NCBI GenBank assembly: GCA_033026295.1
Contig: CM065176.1
Coordinates: forward strand, 8,163,945-8,227,944
Origin: Channa striata
Taxonomy: Eukaryota; Chordata; Actinopteri; Anabantiformes; Channidae
Length of the DNA stretch: 64,000 nt
Reading direction: 5' to 3'
In this document: positions 37,603 to 50,340 of the stretch, piece by piece
Position numbering within the stretch: position 1 is the first letter of the stretch
Layout of the letters: each line of letters starts with the position of its first letter
The notes under the pieces: generated by a model
Told to the model about the DNA's origin: nothing
The model's database searches: none
The model's input: the letters and a program-made list of their open reading frames with translations, nothing else
Made by a program: the position numbers and the translations under genes

Positions 37603-39103
37603 GTTTGCCTGTTTCACAGTTCTTTAGGAAACTCATCAGAATTGTCCGGGGAGGCAAAAAAAGTACCAAAACATAGAGAAAACCAAAGACAGTAGAGATA
37701 ATTTTAGGGTTTAACTCAAAACATTCAGTTTCATATGATGTATTATACAGACCCAACCAGTTTTACCTCCAAGTGCCATCAGGTCAGTTTTGAATTTTTG
37801 CAAATGAATCCTTGAACAAACTCTTCAGCATTTTCGATCAAGCACCAATAACATATTGCCCACAAGTGCATATTTAGCATTTTATATTACTTTATATTAG
37901 TTTCCTAGAGAACATTACACGGACTCGTGAAGGGTAGTCAGATGTAAGAGAAGCATTTCTCATGTCGGCAGCTCTCTGACAGCAGATCGTGCGGTAACGA
38001 TGCTGGTAATCCTGCACTGCACTCCACGGTGTGAGGTGTAAGGTGTGTGTCTGTATGCTGTGTGTGCTTAGCTCTGCATGTTTCTGTATGAGAGAGTGTG
38101 TTGGCACGCCTGCAGATGTGCCAGAATGTGCATCAAGTAATAGTAACTATATGCACATATTCATAGAACTCTGCTTTGTGCTACGATTGAGGACGAATGC
38201 AGGTCGTGCACACTGCAAAGAAATGATTTGCACGGAGTCCCAGCCACGAAACCTTTAGTGATGCCCAAAGACAACGTCAGATTTCAGGTGAAAGGAACTT
38301 TTGATGTTCATAATGAAACAGTATTTCTAACTATTTATAGCCTTGTCAGTTTTGTCACACACAGTATGTCATTGTCCCATTACTTTTCACGCTCAATCAG
38401 TTTCTGTCGTCTCCTTTACAAGCGGCACTTTTGTTCTGTGGGACTTGTCCACTGAAAGAATGACAGTCATAAGTACCACAGATAAGTGATGTTTAAATCA
38501 CTTTCCTTGGCAGAAATATTACATTACACATTTACCTTGGTCTTTAGTTGGGCGCCTTTATTGTTAACACCCATCACCCATGTGTCTGACTCAAGGGCAA
38601 GCTGTACTCTGTGTTTTAAATCATGTTTTTATTCGGGTTCTAGCTAAGTAAGAATTGTTTCAAGAAACATATTTTTATGCAAAAAATGGTTTTCACTTGT
38701 ATTTGTTTGCATCATGGTCTTAAAATTGCACTTACATGTATGTAGCGTTCTAATATTTTTAATGCTGCAGATGTATGTTAATGTTGAGAAGTATTTTTAT
38801 AGTCTTCTGTAGTTTTTTGGATAAATCTGTAGTTTTGGATTTATTGTAAAGGCTGGGCAAAGCAATATAACAATTTATCAGTGCCACTGAATGACAGAAG
38901 ACGAGCAATGGAATCAAGCATGAGACTAGGAATCAATCCACGCAGGGCGTCACACACAGTGACACGCTGGGTTGGTTCAGAGCCTCGCTCAGAAACCGTT
39001 TCTCGACGCTGCTACCAGTGCTTATGCATGCGTCTTCGTCACAGGTGGATTTGACAACATCCCTCCACATTGAAGCTATTTGATAAATAAAATCAGAGAA
39101 AGT
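37603..39103 (+). other. Probable slc66a2 3' UTR and downstream DNA
   Basis: The 3' end is not fixed by sequence alone. AT-rich, T-rich DNA runs to about 38.9 kb, with an AATAAA at 39086-39091 just before the TIR element. Another AATAAA-type signal lies near 42606-42611. Neither is decisive. Confidence 0.4.
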
Positions 39104-40088
39104 TACCGTATTTTCCGGACCATAAGCCGCTACTTTTTTCCGACATTTTGAACCATGCGGCTTTTACAGAAATGCGGCTTTTCTATGAATTTTTCTGCAG
39201 CCCTCAGATGGGCTGTAGATGGAAGTCAGTGCAAACAAAAAAGCGCCAGTTTTTATTCTTAGCGCATCCAACCCAAGACGCACAACAGCAAAATACGGTA
39301 ATATTTTTACACCCTCACCCCCTCATAATGGAAAACACGCAAAGAAATTCCTATGATGCAGCTTTTAATTTGAAGCCATCGATCTGGCTATCCGTGAAGG
39401 AAATCGAGTGTGACAGTGGTTTCAATGCTCAGGAGGAAGATGAATAGCGATTTGTGGTTTCAGTGGGAGAATGAAGCGCCTTTAATAGTTGCGCAGTTGC
39501 GCTTTAACAGTGCTTGGGAAGAAAAAGTGCGGTGGTTTGGTGTTCAGTGGTTTCAGTTCGCAGGAGGAAGAAAAATAAAACAACTTGGTTTTAGTGCACA
39601 GGAGGAAGATTAATAAAACCATGACTTTTCTGTTTTATGTGATCAGCACTTTTACTGCCGTGTTACAGGCACCATTCAGGTTCAGGTGTATGAATAAAGA
39701 CTTATGGTACAAAATCTTTTGTTGAGCGCAGCAACTCCTGCGTAATTCGTGAAGAATAAGAGACGTCTTCTCCTTTGGCTACGGAACAAGCCGTTTATTT
39801 ATAACAAGGACGTTTTTGTCGGCTCTGTACATTCGACATGTGTTATACCAGCCACACATACACGTAAACGCACTCTTTACCGTAATGCCAGTAAAACAGC
39901 GCACAGAACATCCTCATGCCTACTGTGAACAATGAGTAGGAGCGCATACAACAGATATTATTTCTCAGCCTGGATATTGGCGGCTTATAGTCCGATGCGG
40001 TTTATATGTGACAAAATATATATTTCTTTTAAATTTTAGCGGGTGCGGCCTAAATTTAGGTGCGCTCTATAGTCCAGAATTTACGGTA
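39104..40088. mobile_element. 985-bp non-autonomous element with long terminal inverted repeats
   Basis: The left end, TACCGTATTTTCCGGACC..., and the reverse complement of the right end, TACCGTAAATTCTGGACT..., agree over roughly 20 of 27 bases. A second inverted copy of the left end (GCGGCTTATAGTCCG, 39980-39994) sits inside the right side. The inside codes for nothing recognisable. It carries three spaced copies of CAGGAGGAAGA (about 39430, 39560 and 39599). I know the 'CCGGACTATAAGCCGC' ends from a widespread vertebrate/fish repeat but cannot place the superfamily. No clear target duplication is seen. Confidence 0.75.
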
Positions 40089-43000
40089 CATACTATAGCT
40101 AAAATACCATCTCCCTTTTCTGACAGCCCATTACAACCTTGTCATTTTATTACAAGTGCTTAGTTTATACGGTTTAGTTTCCTTTTCATTGGTAAATTAT
40201 TCCCAAAAGTGCAGCTTAAAGTAGCAATCAAACTTTGAGGAGTATTTATTCACCCGGAAACGCCCTATTAGGCAGAGGACAGATTATGTAATGCATGGCC
40301 AGCGCACTAATGTTTAATTCTTTCTGTCTACTGCGTGTTCAAGCTTTGTTGAGGCGTAGCAGAGAAGAGCTGTGGAGAGAACAGGGTTTTAAAGAGTGAT
40401 GATGACTCAAGCGCGGCCTTCGCTCACACTTCCTTATTAGCCGACCTCCCACTTAACTTTCACACCTGCTATACCTTTCGTGGAATTCACTTTTACACAC
40501 CCTGGTGGCAGATGAACAATTTCTTGGCGTAATAGGTTTGGGAGACACATTACAGCCTTTACAGAAAGAGGGAAACCTTATTCATCCGTTCCAACCTTTC
40601 CAAAATATAAAGCCATGCACAGATTTGTTTTCAGAAACTCTGTTTATAATTGAAACACTAATTTAACTATATAGCCTCAAGGAGACTTGTGGTTTTCTTT
40701 CCTGTTATCATGATGGTTTCATTTTACAAATGCACTGCAGGATAAAATAAATCATCAGCTGCAGCTGATCAGTAGTCAGCGCAGGTTTCTCTTTACTCTC
40801 CCCTCGGCATTATTTAATTAACTAATAAACCCACCTGCTTATTAATTCTCTCAGTCACATTTTTATCTCACCAGCGTGTGTGCCTATTTGTTCAATGAAA
40901 CCTGTCTGTGTTTGGTTTCTCCTCAGTAAAGTTCATGTTTAAATTACACACTGCAGTGGTTATGGTTTGAATCATGCAGGCAAACATTGCCTGTAGCTAC
41001 CAATATGCGGCAGTCAGATGATTACTTCTGTGGAGATAGGGCCATTGCGGGTCTGTACAATGTCGAGTGAACGCTACATAAGAGCTTTCTAAGTTTAACA
41101 GGCATTGAGGTGAGTTTTGTCTTTGCCTTAATTTTTCATCAGGGTTTTAGTGTTAAGGCAACTTTTACTTTTTACCAACATTTACTTTCTTAGTGAGCAT
41201 TATATGATAATATGCTTTTATCAATCCCATGTCTGCAGCTACAGTCAGCAGCTGGTTCAGCTCAGCTCAGTGTTACGACGCAGCCCAATGGTGAAAACAT
41301 AACTTTGTCAAACAGCAAATTGTTTTTGAATTATTTTTGTATGAGTTAAACAAAACATCATTATATTTTTTAGCTTTAAAGGTGCTGCATGGCAAATTTA
41401 ATATTCTTTGGAAATAGTTAGCAGCTTTCCTGTTCCCACTGTTAATGCTCTGCTAAATATAATCTGTTGTGCATGCATGAGATCCATCTTTTCATTCAAC
41501 TCTCAGCAAGAGCCATATTTCCCAAGGTGTCAAACAAGATGATTATTCAAATGATTAACTTACCATTGTATTGTATATTTTATTTTCTGGTAAAAGGCCA
41601 GGAGAAAATCTAATGCTCTGTACGTAGGAGGTCACTTCCTTGTGTTTGTGTATGTGTGTATGTTGGAATATGTTTAATACGCACTTTTGAACCCCACTGC
41701 ACCATATGTCGGCGTCTCTGCATCCACAAATGCTCTTCTCCTGGTGCTAATGTTCAAATATGTGAATATTTATAGACCCACTTCATGTGGGTGGGTGCAT
41801 TTGTTGAAGCTCTGTCTACATGCTTTGTTCAAATGCAGTTATCTTGCAATACATTGTTGGCCATATTGTAAGCTGTACGTGTCTTATCATCTCTGGCCCA
41901 CTACAGCTGTATTGCAATATTTCTGTACTCTATAGGCTCTTATCACCAGATGTTTGTCTTTATATTGTTTTTCCATTTAGCTGAGGCTCAAAATAGCATC
42001 CTCCGTAGATTTGGTTGAACATTTGTGTTTGCTGTACAGTTTTCTTCTCAAGGGCAGTAGGACAGATTAACAAACACACACTGCCTGGATGTGATAACCC
42101 CTCACCCAGCACAGAAAACGAATGGGTGGTTTGCCATTTCTGAGGACGGAGGGGCTTGGCCTGTCATTTTTAAGAAATACTATATCTATATCTTGGGAAA
42201 AAAAGTCATATTAAAAGAAAATAGTTTTCAAATGTTTTTAAGGTATTTTTTTAAGCTGTTTTGCTGGATCTGTCTTAAACTACAAACAGAACTGATAGTT
42301 ATATTAGTTATATATCCTGCTCAAATGTTGTGTAACACTGTGATGGTGACCATAAGATGTAAAGGGCTTTGACATTATGCATTATCATTATGGAATCATA
42401 TAAGCAGAAAAAAGTGCTGTTGAATTTTGTTTAGTATCTTGTGGAAATTATATGTATGTGAAAAATATATGATGTTATTTTCTCAGACATAAACTATTTA
42501 TATTTCAGCTTGTGGTTTTGTGTTGTTACTGGAATTAAGTCAGTGTCATAGAGCATGTTAAGCAGAGAAAGTTTAACGCTAACATCGAAAAGTAAAGAAA
42601 TATATAAATAAATGTGTGATCTGATCTGAGCCCAGCAGGCTGTTACTGCAACTTACAGCTGGATTTTGACAGGATGTTCACACATAATCACCTGAAACCT
42701 CATTTGAACCTCCTGAGTTCGAGGCCACTCAAACAGTGAAATCAGAGCTGAATCACACAGGGATAAAAACACGCTTTCATCCAGCTCTACATAAACCCTT
42801 ACTATACAGAAATTCCCAACGCAGCTATCATACACACAGCGTACATTATTCAGTTATATAGAGGCTGCATGTCTGATGGAAAAGCTAGTACTCCTCTGTT
42901 TTAAAGTATACGGTGAATGTACCTGTGCACTAAATAAATAATGAAAAAGACACGTGAGAAGGAGACTAATGAATGAATGGGTGGTTTGCAGGGAGGTTTT

Positions 43001-43375
43001 TCAGCAACATAATATTTAATGCAAATTCAGCTAGGACAAATGTTCCTTCACCCTCAGAAGTAACAAAAAGAGTCTATGCAAAGAAAGTTTTCATCCTCCT
43101 CGATAAACCCGCCATAGTCATATTTATATATGATCTTTACAAAGAAATGCTTAATGCTTGATGAGTGGCACCAGGTTTTCATGTGTGTTGATCCCCACAG
43201 GCAGTTTCAATAACGTAAAACTGAGGTAGAAAACTTGCTCAAGAGCTTTGTAAGAATCCAAAACAAACATTAAAGGACCTGACAAAGAAAATAGTCTACG
43301 TGGCCACAGTCGAGTGTAGTCTGCACACGTGTGGCTGTGGAAGCCATCGCTAACTTTTCGACATAAAACCACATG
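40089..43375. other. Intergenic or UTR-like DNA, no gene recognised
   Basis: AT-rich. A 15-bp direct repeat (GAATGGGTGGTTTGC) occurs at 42120-42134 and 42975-42989. The segment between has a TATAAATAAATGTGTG stretch near 42602. No exon or named repeat recognised. Confidence 0.5.
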
Positions 43376-43379
43376 ATTG

Positions 43380-43900
43380 TAGCTAAGCAGCATGTGAACA
43401 AACCAAATTAGTTTTCGAACAAGATCCTGTGGCCTGATGAGAACACAGGTACAGAGGAGGAGGAACCACCACTCCCACAGTCAAACATGGTGGAGGCTCA
43501 CTGATGTTTTGGGGCTGCATGTCTGCATCAAGCACTGAAACTGAAACTGTGTGGAAGGAAGAACGAACGCAGGCCAATATGTTTAAGTAAAGCCTCCAAT
43601 CATTAGTCAAAAAGCTAAAAATGTAAAAATTTGTGGACCTTCAACAAAACAATCACCCACAGCCCAAAGCAAAGTCACCTCAGGAATGGTTTAAAAAGAA
43701 TAAGCCACAACCCTCCCAGTCTCCACACTCAAATATATTTTCTACCTGTGGATAGAAAAGGCTGTAAATGGCAGATTAGGGACAATTATCAAGTCATGTT
43801 ATCGTGAAGTTTGGGCAAAAACTACACTTGAAAGGATACAAATGCTGCTCAGAGCAGAGGACGTTTCATAAAGAGGGATGCACACTTAATAATTTTACTA
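43380..43900 (+). pseudogene. Tc1-like transposase pseudogene
   Basis: Across several frames the + strand reads HVNKPN... near 43394, then PTVKHGGGSLMFWGCMSA (43471-43530), which is the 'TVKHGGGSIMxWGCF' block of Tc1-like DDE transposases. Further on come a PQEWFKKNK-like piece (about 43680) and a 'SQSPxxN' piece (about 43720), the usual 'WPSQSPDLNPIE' region. Frameshifts and stops destroy it. It belongs to a different subfamily or end than the Tc1-like piece at 31.9 kb. TIRs were not identified. Confidence 0.72.
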
Positions 43901-46615
43901 TAAACTTCTTTTCTTTTCACTTTTTATTACGTCTAATAATAACATATAATCTAATAACAACATTTCAAAGTAAGGGCATGTAAAGTTTAACACTCGACTG
44001 TACGTCTTTGTCACACACACACACACACACAGCAGCGATGTGCACGGCATCTCCAGGTTAGCCCACTGACAGCGGTGCTGAGAAGCACGGCAGTGTGGAT
44101 GGTAAAATATTAATCTGGATACAGTAGATAATGGGAGACTCTCGATGTTTAATAGATGAGTCGGATGAAGACAGACTGTTTGCTTCACCGGCCGGTGCTC
44201 TTACTGTACTCATTTCCTGACCCGACTTGTACATCCATTAATAATAAACTGGCTACAAGTCAGCGTGGGGCCTCGCTGTAAACTTGACGGTAATATGTCA
44301 CACGTGTATCTGTTTTCGTGGTCCCATCGCTCTTCAGTTCAGCCAACAAAGGCTCGAGACCTTGGCTGACAGACCGTGTGTGAGGTATTTCACAGCAAAC
44401 TGTATCTTGTTCTCATCTGGCTGCCTTCCTGTCTCTCTGTCGACTGATCCATCAGTTGGTCATCCAACGCGTCCACGCTGCGTCTTGCTTTAATGATAAA
44501 TGAGGCGGCCTGAAATAGTCCACCTGCACTCTACATCTGTGATATGCCGCAGTGCTCTGTCGTGCTCCAGTTATTAATGACAGTAAGTCATCTTCGCTGT
44601 GAAAGACGTGAATGTGCACTTCCTGTCCCCACAGAGTGTTTTAAACTTTATCATAAGCATAACGGTTTAAATGAGGCTTAATGCACCTTTGCAGACACAC
44701 TCCAGGGTCACTATAGTTCATGAACTGTAGGTTTTTTGCCATGGATCTGACACTTAGTCTCCTCTTTTAAAACAGCAGATTTTTAGATATTAGACATTTA
44801 ATTTTTTACTGTAAGAAATTGAAAAAGCTGAAAATTGCCACAGAATGTCAGCGTTGAATTTAAGGGCTACCATTTTGTCTTAGGAGCCTCGTCCAAGGCT
44901 AATAAACACATAAAGTGTTTTACAGTTTGCAAAAGTTGATTCTCTGTCACACTGTGATCTAGTGGAACCGAACAGAGCTGTTGATCGTAGCACTCAGCTA
45001 CTTCCTCGGGTGTAGCCAACAAATTGATTTAACACAGCATTACTAAAATTATAAACATTATTCACTTCCAAACAGTTGTGCTTAATGACATCTTTCCAAA
45101 AGTAATTCATCCCCTATTTATATTAGGTGTAATTAACAGCGCCAAGACGCGTATGTTCAACTTAATCCCTGGAAGGACATGTTGGAAAATGGACATCATT
45201 CATCTCGTACCGCATGAAGTCCAGGTTTCCACTGATAGCCACAGCAGATTCTAGGAACTGCTGTCAAGCGCATTAGTTATGAAAGCAGACATACTGTTTG
45301 GCTGCCCATGTTCCTCGTGTTATGACGGCAGAACAAGTACTAGGAAAAAAAAAAAGTGTAGCCCTCAGCTTGAAAGAGCTTTTCATGTTTAGGAATCCAG
45401 GCCCAAAGCAGAACCACCTCCTCTATAAACGGGGACAGAAAAGTCACAGATCCTCTCATCTCATTCAAGACTGAAGAAATGTTCACTGCTCATTTCTAGT
45501 AGGAGCCCGTTGTGAAATTAACCTTTGACACCATCTTTGCTCAAAAAGTGGATGACGGGTCACGGAGCATGAGATGAGAACATCTGATGCGAGATGGGCA
45601 GACTCACACTCATAGGAAAAGTATTTTGGAAATTTGTCAATTAGATGTTGCTGAAATCCTTTGATGCTTTAAAGACTTGCAGGTTTGGGATGGAGCTTTA
45701 AACAGAACATGGAGAAAGCAGGAGAGGAGACGGGCAGCAAAGATGAAAACCAGGTACAGAGCTGTGGTGTAAAAATGATTACAGAAAATGTCAGAGTAAA
45801 TGGGGACATGACAGGATTAACAATGAAGCGACAAGACCAAAGTACACGGACTAAAGCACCAGAGGGAAAGACAGTGCAAGTCAAACTGTGTACTTTTGGG
45901 AAGCGTAGCGCAGCCAGATGGTCTCATGGTCCCACAGTCCAGGACAGGCAGCCCCCCCGGGCACGTACAGACAGGCCAGCCACTGTGGGACAGGATCAAA
46001 TGCTCAAGATGGATGAGTTTTTTCAGGGGTCATGGAGATAACAGAGATGTGCAGGGAGGTAGGGAAGGACAGAGGACATGAAGGGACTGAAAGTGAAGAA
46101 TATTCAGGGATCTTTAAAAATAACCACAATAGGTGTTTAAGAACTCGAGCGGCAGGAAGTCAGGACACGTGAAGTCAGTGAGACCTTGTAGATCTATCGT
46201 GGACAGTATATGGACCATGTTGGGAATAAGGAGCTGACTTCTCGCTTTATAGAACAAGGACACTAGATGTATAAAAGAAACTAGAAAATCCATCCAAGAG
46301 AGAATTATTCATGGCTGCATGATAATCCTGTCTTTGATGCACTCAGTGCTTCAAAGTTCACAACATCGTCTGCACCTCAGAAAGACGAGGCAGTGACGTG
46401 AGTGAAAATCAGTTTCCAGTTTATAAATTCAGATTTTGACATCTAATAAAACTACAATTAAATGCACAATATGTTAGTTGCTGTTGGCAGTTTTAGTCAA
46501 CAAGGTCTAAACATTTTAGTTTTAAAAAGGGGCACTTTTGTTAGAACAGTAACGTGTTGACTACGACTGAATGTAAGAGCTCAAGCAGCTACATCTGAAT
46601 TGTAGAACAAGGGTT
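43901..46615. other. Intergenic DNA, no gene recognised
   Basis: A (CA)n tract at 44012-44031 is the main simple repeat. A 118-codon open frame at 45685-46041 shows no recognisable domain and overlaps antisense frames. I treat it as chance. Confidence 0.5.
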
Positions 46616-46619
46616 TCAC

Positions 46620-47660
46620 ACTTTACATTTACATGTTACATTTAGTCATTTGGGGCGAGTCTGGCGCAGTAGACAGCGGGTTGTCCCCCAGTCCCAGTTT
46701 GTTTGATCCCCGGCTCCTGTGGTCACATGTCAAAGTGTCCTGCATAGCAGCTCTCCCATCAGTGTATGAGTGCGAATGGGTGAATAAGAAGCTGTGTAAG
46801 CGCTTTGAGTACCAGCGGTTAGAAAAGTGCTATACAGACCACTTAGCATTTTTATCCAAACCAAGCAAAAACAAAAAATAAAAGTCACAGAGAAGAAATT
46901 GTGAACAAAATCTCCTGCAAAGCTTCCTGACATGTGCAGTAAGAACCAGGTCGGGGAAAAAAACGAAAACGAAAGTTCCACCTTCAACAGTTTTGGTAGC
47001 TTTGCTTGGAATGTGTTGTTGTGTGGTGAGGACCACCAGATGCCCTCCACTGGCAATATCCAGTGGATGTGAGGGGTTTCAGATGGGTGTCAGAAGGTGC
47101 TGCTGAATCGACCGCTCTGTAGGTGAGTGTCGGAGGCTGCTGACAGCTGGTGAGAACATGTAAGCAGTAACATGACGTGACCTTTTGAGTCAAAAAATGA
47201 GACGTGCTGCTGCATTTCGGATCAGCTGGATGAGTTGCATTGTGCGAGCTGTAACACCGTCAGAAGAGCACTGCAGCAGCCAAGATAATGTAGGATCGGT
47301 GCCTTTACAATGAGTTGGGTAGAACATTAAGAAAAGGGGGGGTCAGGTTTTGCTAATCTTCATCCAAACACAGACAGACAGGCAGAAATGTGTGATGAAC
47401 AAAGGAGTCAACCAGTGAAAAGGACAGGAGGAGCTGTGTCCCAGCAGCTTAGGAGACGTGTGCCATAATAAAAGCAGAGGGCTGAGAACGGAGCTCTGCT
47501 GCACACCGGTGAAGAGACAGCGAGAGCCGGATACTTTGAAGGTTTGCCCAGATAGGTATGGCCTGAGCCAGCTGAGAGCCGTTCCAAGGATGCTGAATTC
47601 CGAGTGCAGACAGAAGGAGCTGCTGTGTTACCGTGTTAAAAAGTGACCGCTGTGAGTGAT
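46620..47660 (-). mobile_element. LINE ORF2 remnant (reverse transcriptase region), minus strand, with nested SINE
   Basis: The minus strand from about 47600 to 47450 reads LGTALSWLRPYLSGQTFKVSG and then GVQQSSVLSPLLL. That is the 'ALxWFxSYLxxRxxxV' and 'GVPQGSVLGPLLF' order of LINE reverse transcriptases, here with Pro-Gln-Gly changed. On the + strand, 47210-47290 (GCTGCATTTCGGATCAGCTG... AGAAGAGCACTGCAGCAG) and 46636-46651 with 46853-46863 (ACATTTAGTCATTT... TTTTATCC) match the antisense 3' part of a common fish LINE. It has many stops. Limits are approximate. Confidence 0.62.
46651..46850 (+). mobile_element. tRNA-derived SINE inserted in the LINE tail
   Basis: A GGCGCAGT A-box-like word (46663-46670) and GTTTGATCCCC (46701-46711) as the B box start the tRNA-like head. 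The body has 'CTCCTGTGGTCACATGTC' and 'AAAGTGTCC', and the tail has GCGCTTTGAGT and AGAAAAGTGCTATA (46799-46834), as in a common teleost SINE. LINE-tail sequence lies on both sides, so it inserted second. Confidence 0.7.
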
Positions 47661-50340
47661 GTGTTAGTGGTTTGTGTATCCGCTGGGCAGTGTTGGACGA
47701 TGGACGGGATGGGGACCAGAAGACAGGTGGTGGGCATCAATGAAAAGATGATACGGGTGGTGGTGGTAGGAAAACGTGTTCTGGATGCACAGACGGACGC
47801 GTGCTGCTTGAAGACGGTAATTACTGCTCCAGGTATTTGTCTTTCACGTCTGCAGCTACACAGCCCCAGCAAAACATGATATGTTGTGTGTACATGTGGT
47901 AGAAGTGCACAAATCCAGTACTCGGGTCAAATTCTGCCCTGCACATACCACCACAGGTGAGCAGTGAATTCATCCCTCGTTTCATACTGCTGTTGAAGGA
48001 GCAATCCAGGCCTGAAGCAGGCAGATGGCGCACAGGCCCAGTGCAGAGGACAGAACGACCCAGCAAGGTGAGCTTCAAACCGCTCGGATGGATGGTCTCA
48101 TCTAGCCAACCAGGGAGCCACATATATATCATGACAGATAAAATGTGAAGGACACGCAACAGCTGAGACAATCTATAAATGAAGTTATAGGCACTGAGCT
48201 TTGAGTCGTTCCACAGATGGCATGTTTCACCATAGAAAGGGTTTTTCGGAGGCTCCTGTAGTCTCGGTAACGGAGGAGACAGGATGGAGTCTCCTTGAAG
48301 ACAAACCCGTTCGGTCGCCTTACCTCCACCACCTGCTCCCCTGCGGTGTGAACGTTTTCCTCTGCCTTCAGTGACATTTCTCCATCTGAAGATCAAGTCC
48401 ACAGATGGCCAAATGCCTCTTTTTCTTTCTTTTTTTTAAAAACCGCATCCTCCTTGTGTCTGTGACGTTTGTGCTTGAAATGCTGCTCAGGGTTTGTGTG
48501 ACAGTTAGACACACATCACGTCTCTGTGTGTGTGTGTGTGTGTGTGTTCGGGTCACCTGTGGGTGTGTACATGCTGTCCATCATGACGGAGAACGCAGTG
48601 CAGCAAGTGTCACGTTACGTACAATGAGGACATTAGTAGCTGTGGAGCCAGACAACATAGCAGCCAGTCAGTAAACAGATAAGCAACGACCAACAATCAG
48701 CTCCAGGAAAGGAGAGGAGACAGAAGAAGTGTGTATGTTCACTGCATGGGAACAATAAAGAAGTGTTCTTTAAGAGAATTATTGAACTACATCGACTTTA
48801 AAATACGTTCCTCGTAGAGTAATTTCATTTTACTGTTTGGGAAATTTCACACATCCCACAAAACAGTGATTCAGGCGTCTAAACTGAGCTGCAACAGCAC
48901 AGGAAGTCAAAGAAAGACAGAGGACTAAATGTTCTGTAAGAGTGACGCAGGAAAAAGAGGAGCTGATGTTTGGGAAAGAACAAAGGCTCAGGGTCAGAGA
49001 CGGGACAGGTTGGGGTTTTTCCTGAAGGTTTTTTTTATATATAGACTGAGCGTTCTTCATGTGTTTGAGTCGCCTAAACCTCAGTCACAGCTACAGGTTT
49101 CCGTGCAAAGAATTTATCAACAGCAGAAAGACATAAGTAAAAAAAAGGCTGAAAGTAATCTGGTACTATTCAAAACGATCCACTGACATTTGTGTGTGGA
49201 GACAGAGCTGAATGGCTACACAGTGTTTTACATAATGTTGAAAGAAAAAACAATACTCCACAATCAATTATAGTCATCTATGATCATTTCAAGCAGTCAC
49301 CTGAGTCTGTGTCAGAAGTTTAAAAAAAAAACTAAAATGTTGGTGAGGTTGTGTTGTGCATGTGGGAAATAAACACGAGGACCAGTGGATTTTTTCCTGT
49401 CACTAGTCTGATGATGTTTGAATCACTTCAGTCCTGTTTCATCATTTGCCATTTGCAAGATCTTGTTATTATAACCCAGCATTTTTCAGAGCTGTCTAAA
49501 GTCAATCAAAGTTGTTGTCATTTTCTCCATTTTCTGTCACTTTTTGATCAACCAAAGAACACTGATGGAAACAATAATTATTTCTGCAATAACGGAGGAT
49601 TTATTAAACTGATGTCTTTGTAAAAGTCAGATAAAGGGTTTCACAGTCCAGACCCTCATTGTGACGGCTCTTGTTTCACGTCCTTCTGACCAACATTGTC
49701 CCTCCAATGTGGGGACGGACGGGTTTGCAGTCCACGGCCACTTTTTCCCTCGTGATTGCTCCGGCACAACTTTCCTCTCTGCTCTTCAGTGGCTGACATG
49801 TGAGGTCACACACCCAGCGCACTACTCCAAACACATCTGTCACACACACACACCAGCTGTTTGTTAAGACACACTTGTGAGCGGTGGACAGAGATGTTTC
49901 AGTGAAAATCTCAGCTGCATATGTGACATATGCTGATCTGCCACCGCAAAGCCGTTCACTGGTTACACAAGACTTTTTTCTACAAACACACACACACACA
50001 CACACTCTCTCTTAGTTCTTCCTTCTCTGAACAATTAGCTAAGGATTAAATTGAGGTCAATACCCTCAACTATATTGCATCTCCATTCTGTGTAATATTT
50101 TAATCAACTCCAGTTTGTTTTTCCACATGCTTCCCTCTGATTTTACACTTCAATTTAAATTCAAATTAAACTACTTCTAATCTGGCTTTAAAAGCGAATG
50201 CTGGGGCTCAATTGTTGCTTTTCAGACTATTAATTTTGCTTGTGAAAGCTTTTTTTCTGCCTCCAGGTGAGGTAATTATATGTCTTTTTATATGGACAAA
50301 AGTTTATGACATTAAGGGGCTGCACGTCCCAGTGAAGCCC
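47661..50340. other. Intergenic DNA, no gene recognised
   Basis: A 193-codon minus-strand frame (47821-48402) has no recognised domain, and about one frame of this length is expected by chance in a window this size. Simple repeats are (TG)n at 48525-48547 and (CA)n at 49987-50005. Confidence 0.5.

Noticed and set aside
45685..46041. 118-codon frame, Lys/Gln-rich
   Set aside because: No domain recognised, overlapped by antisense frames, no splice or promoter context.
47821..48402. 193-codon minus-strand open frame, the longest in the window
   Set aside because: No recognisable domain or membrane pattern. By a rough estimate, around 0.5-1 frame of this length is expected by chance in 64 kb read in six frames. 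It lies in decayed repeat-rich DNA.
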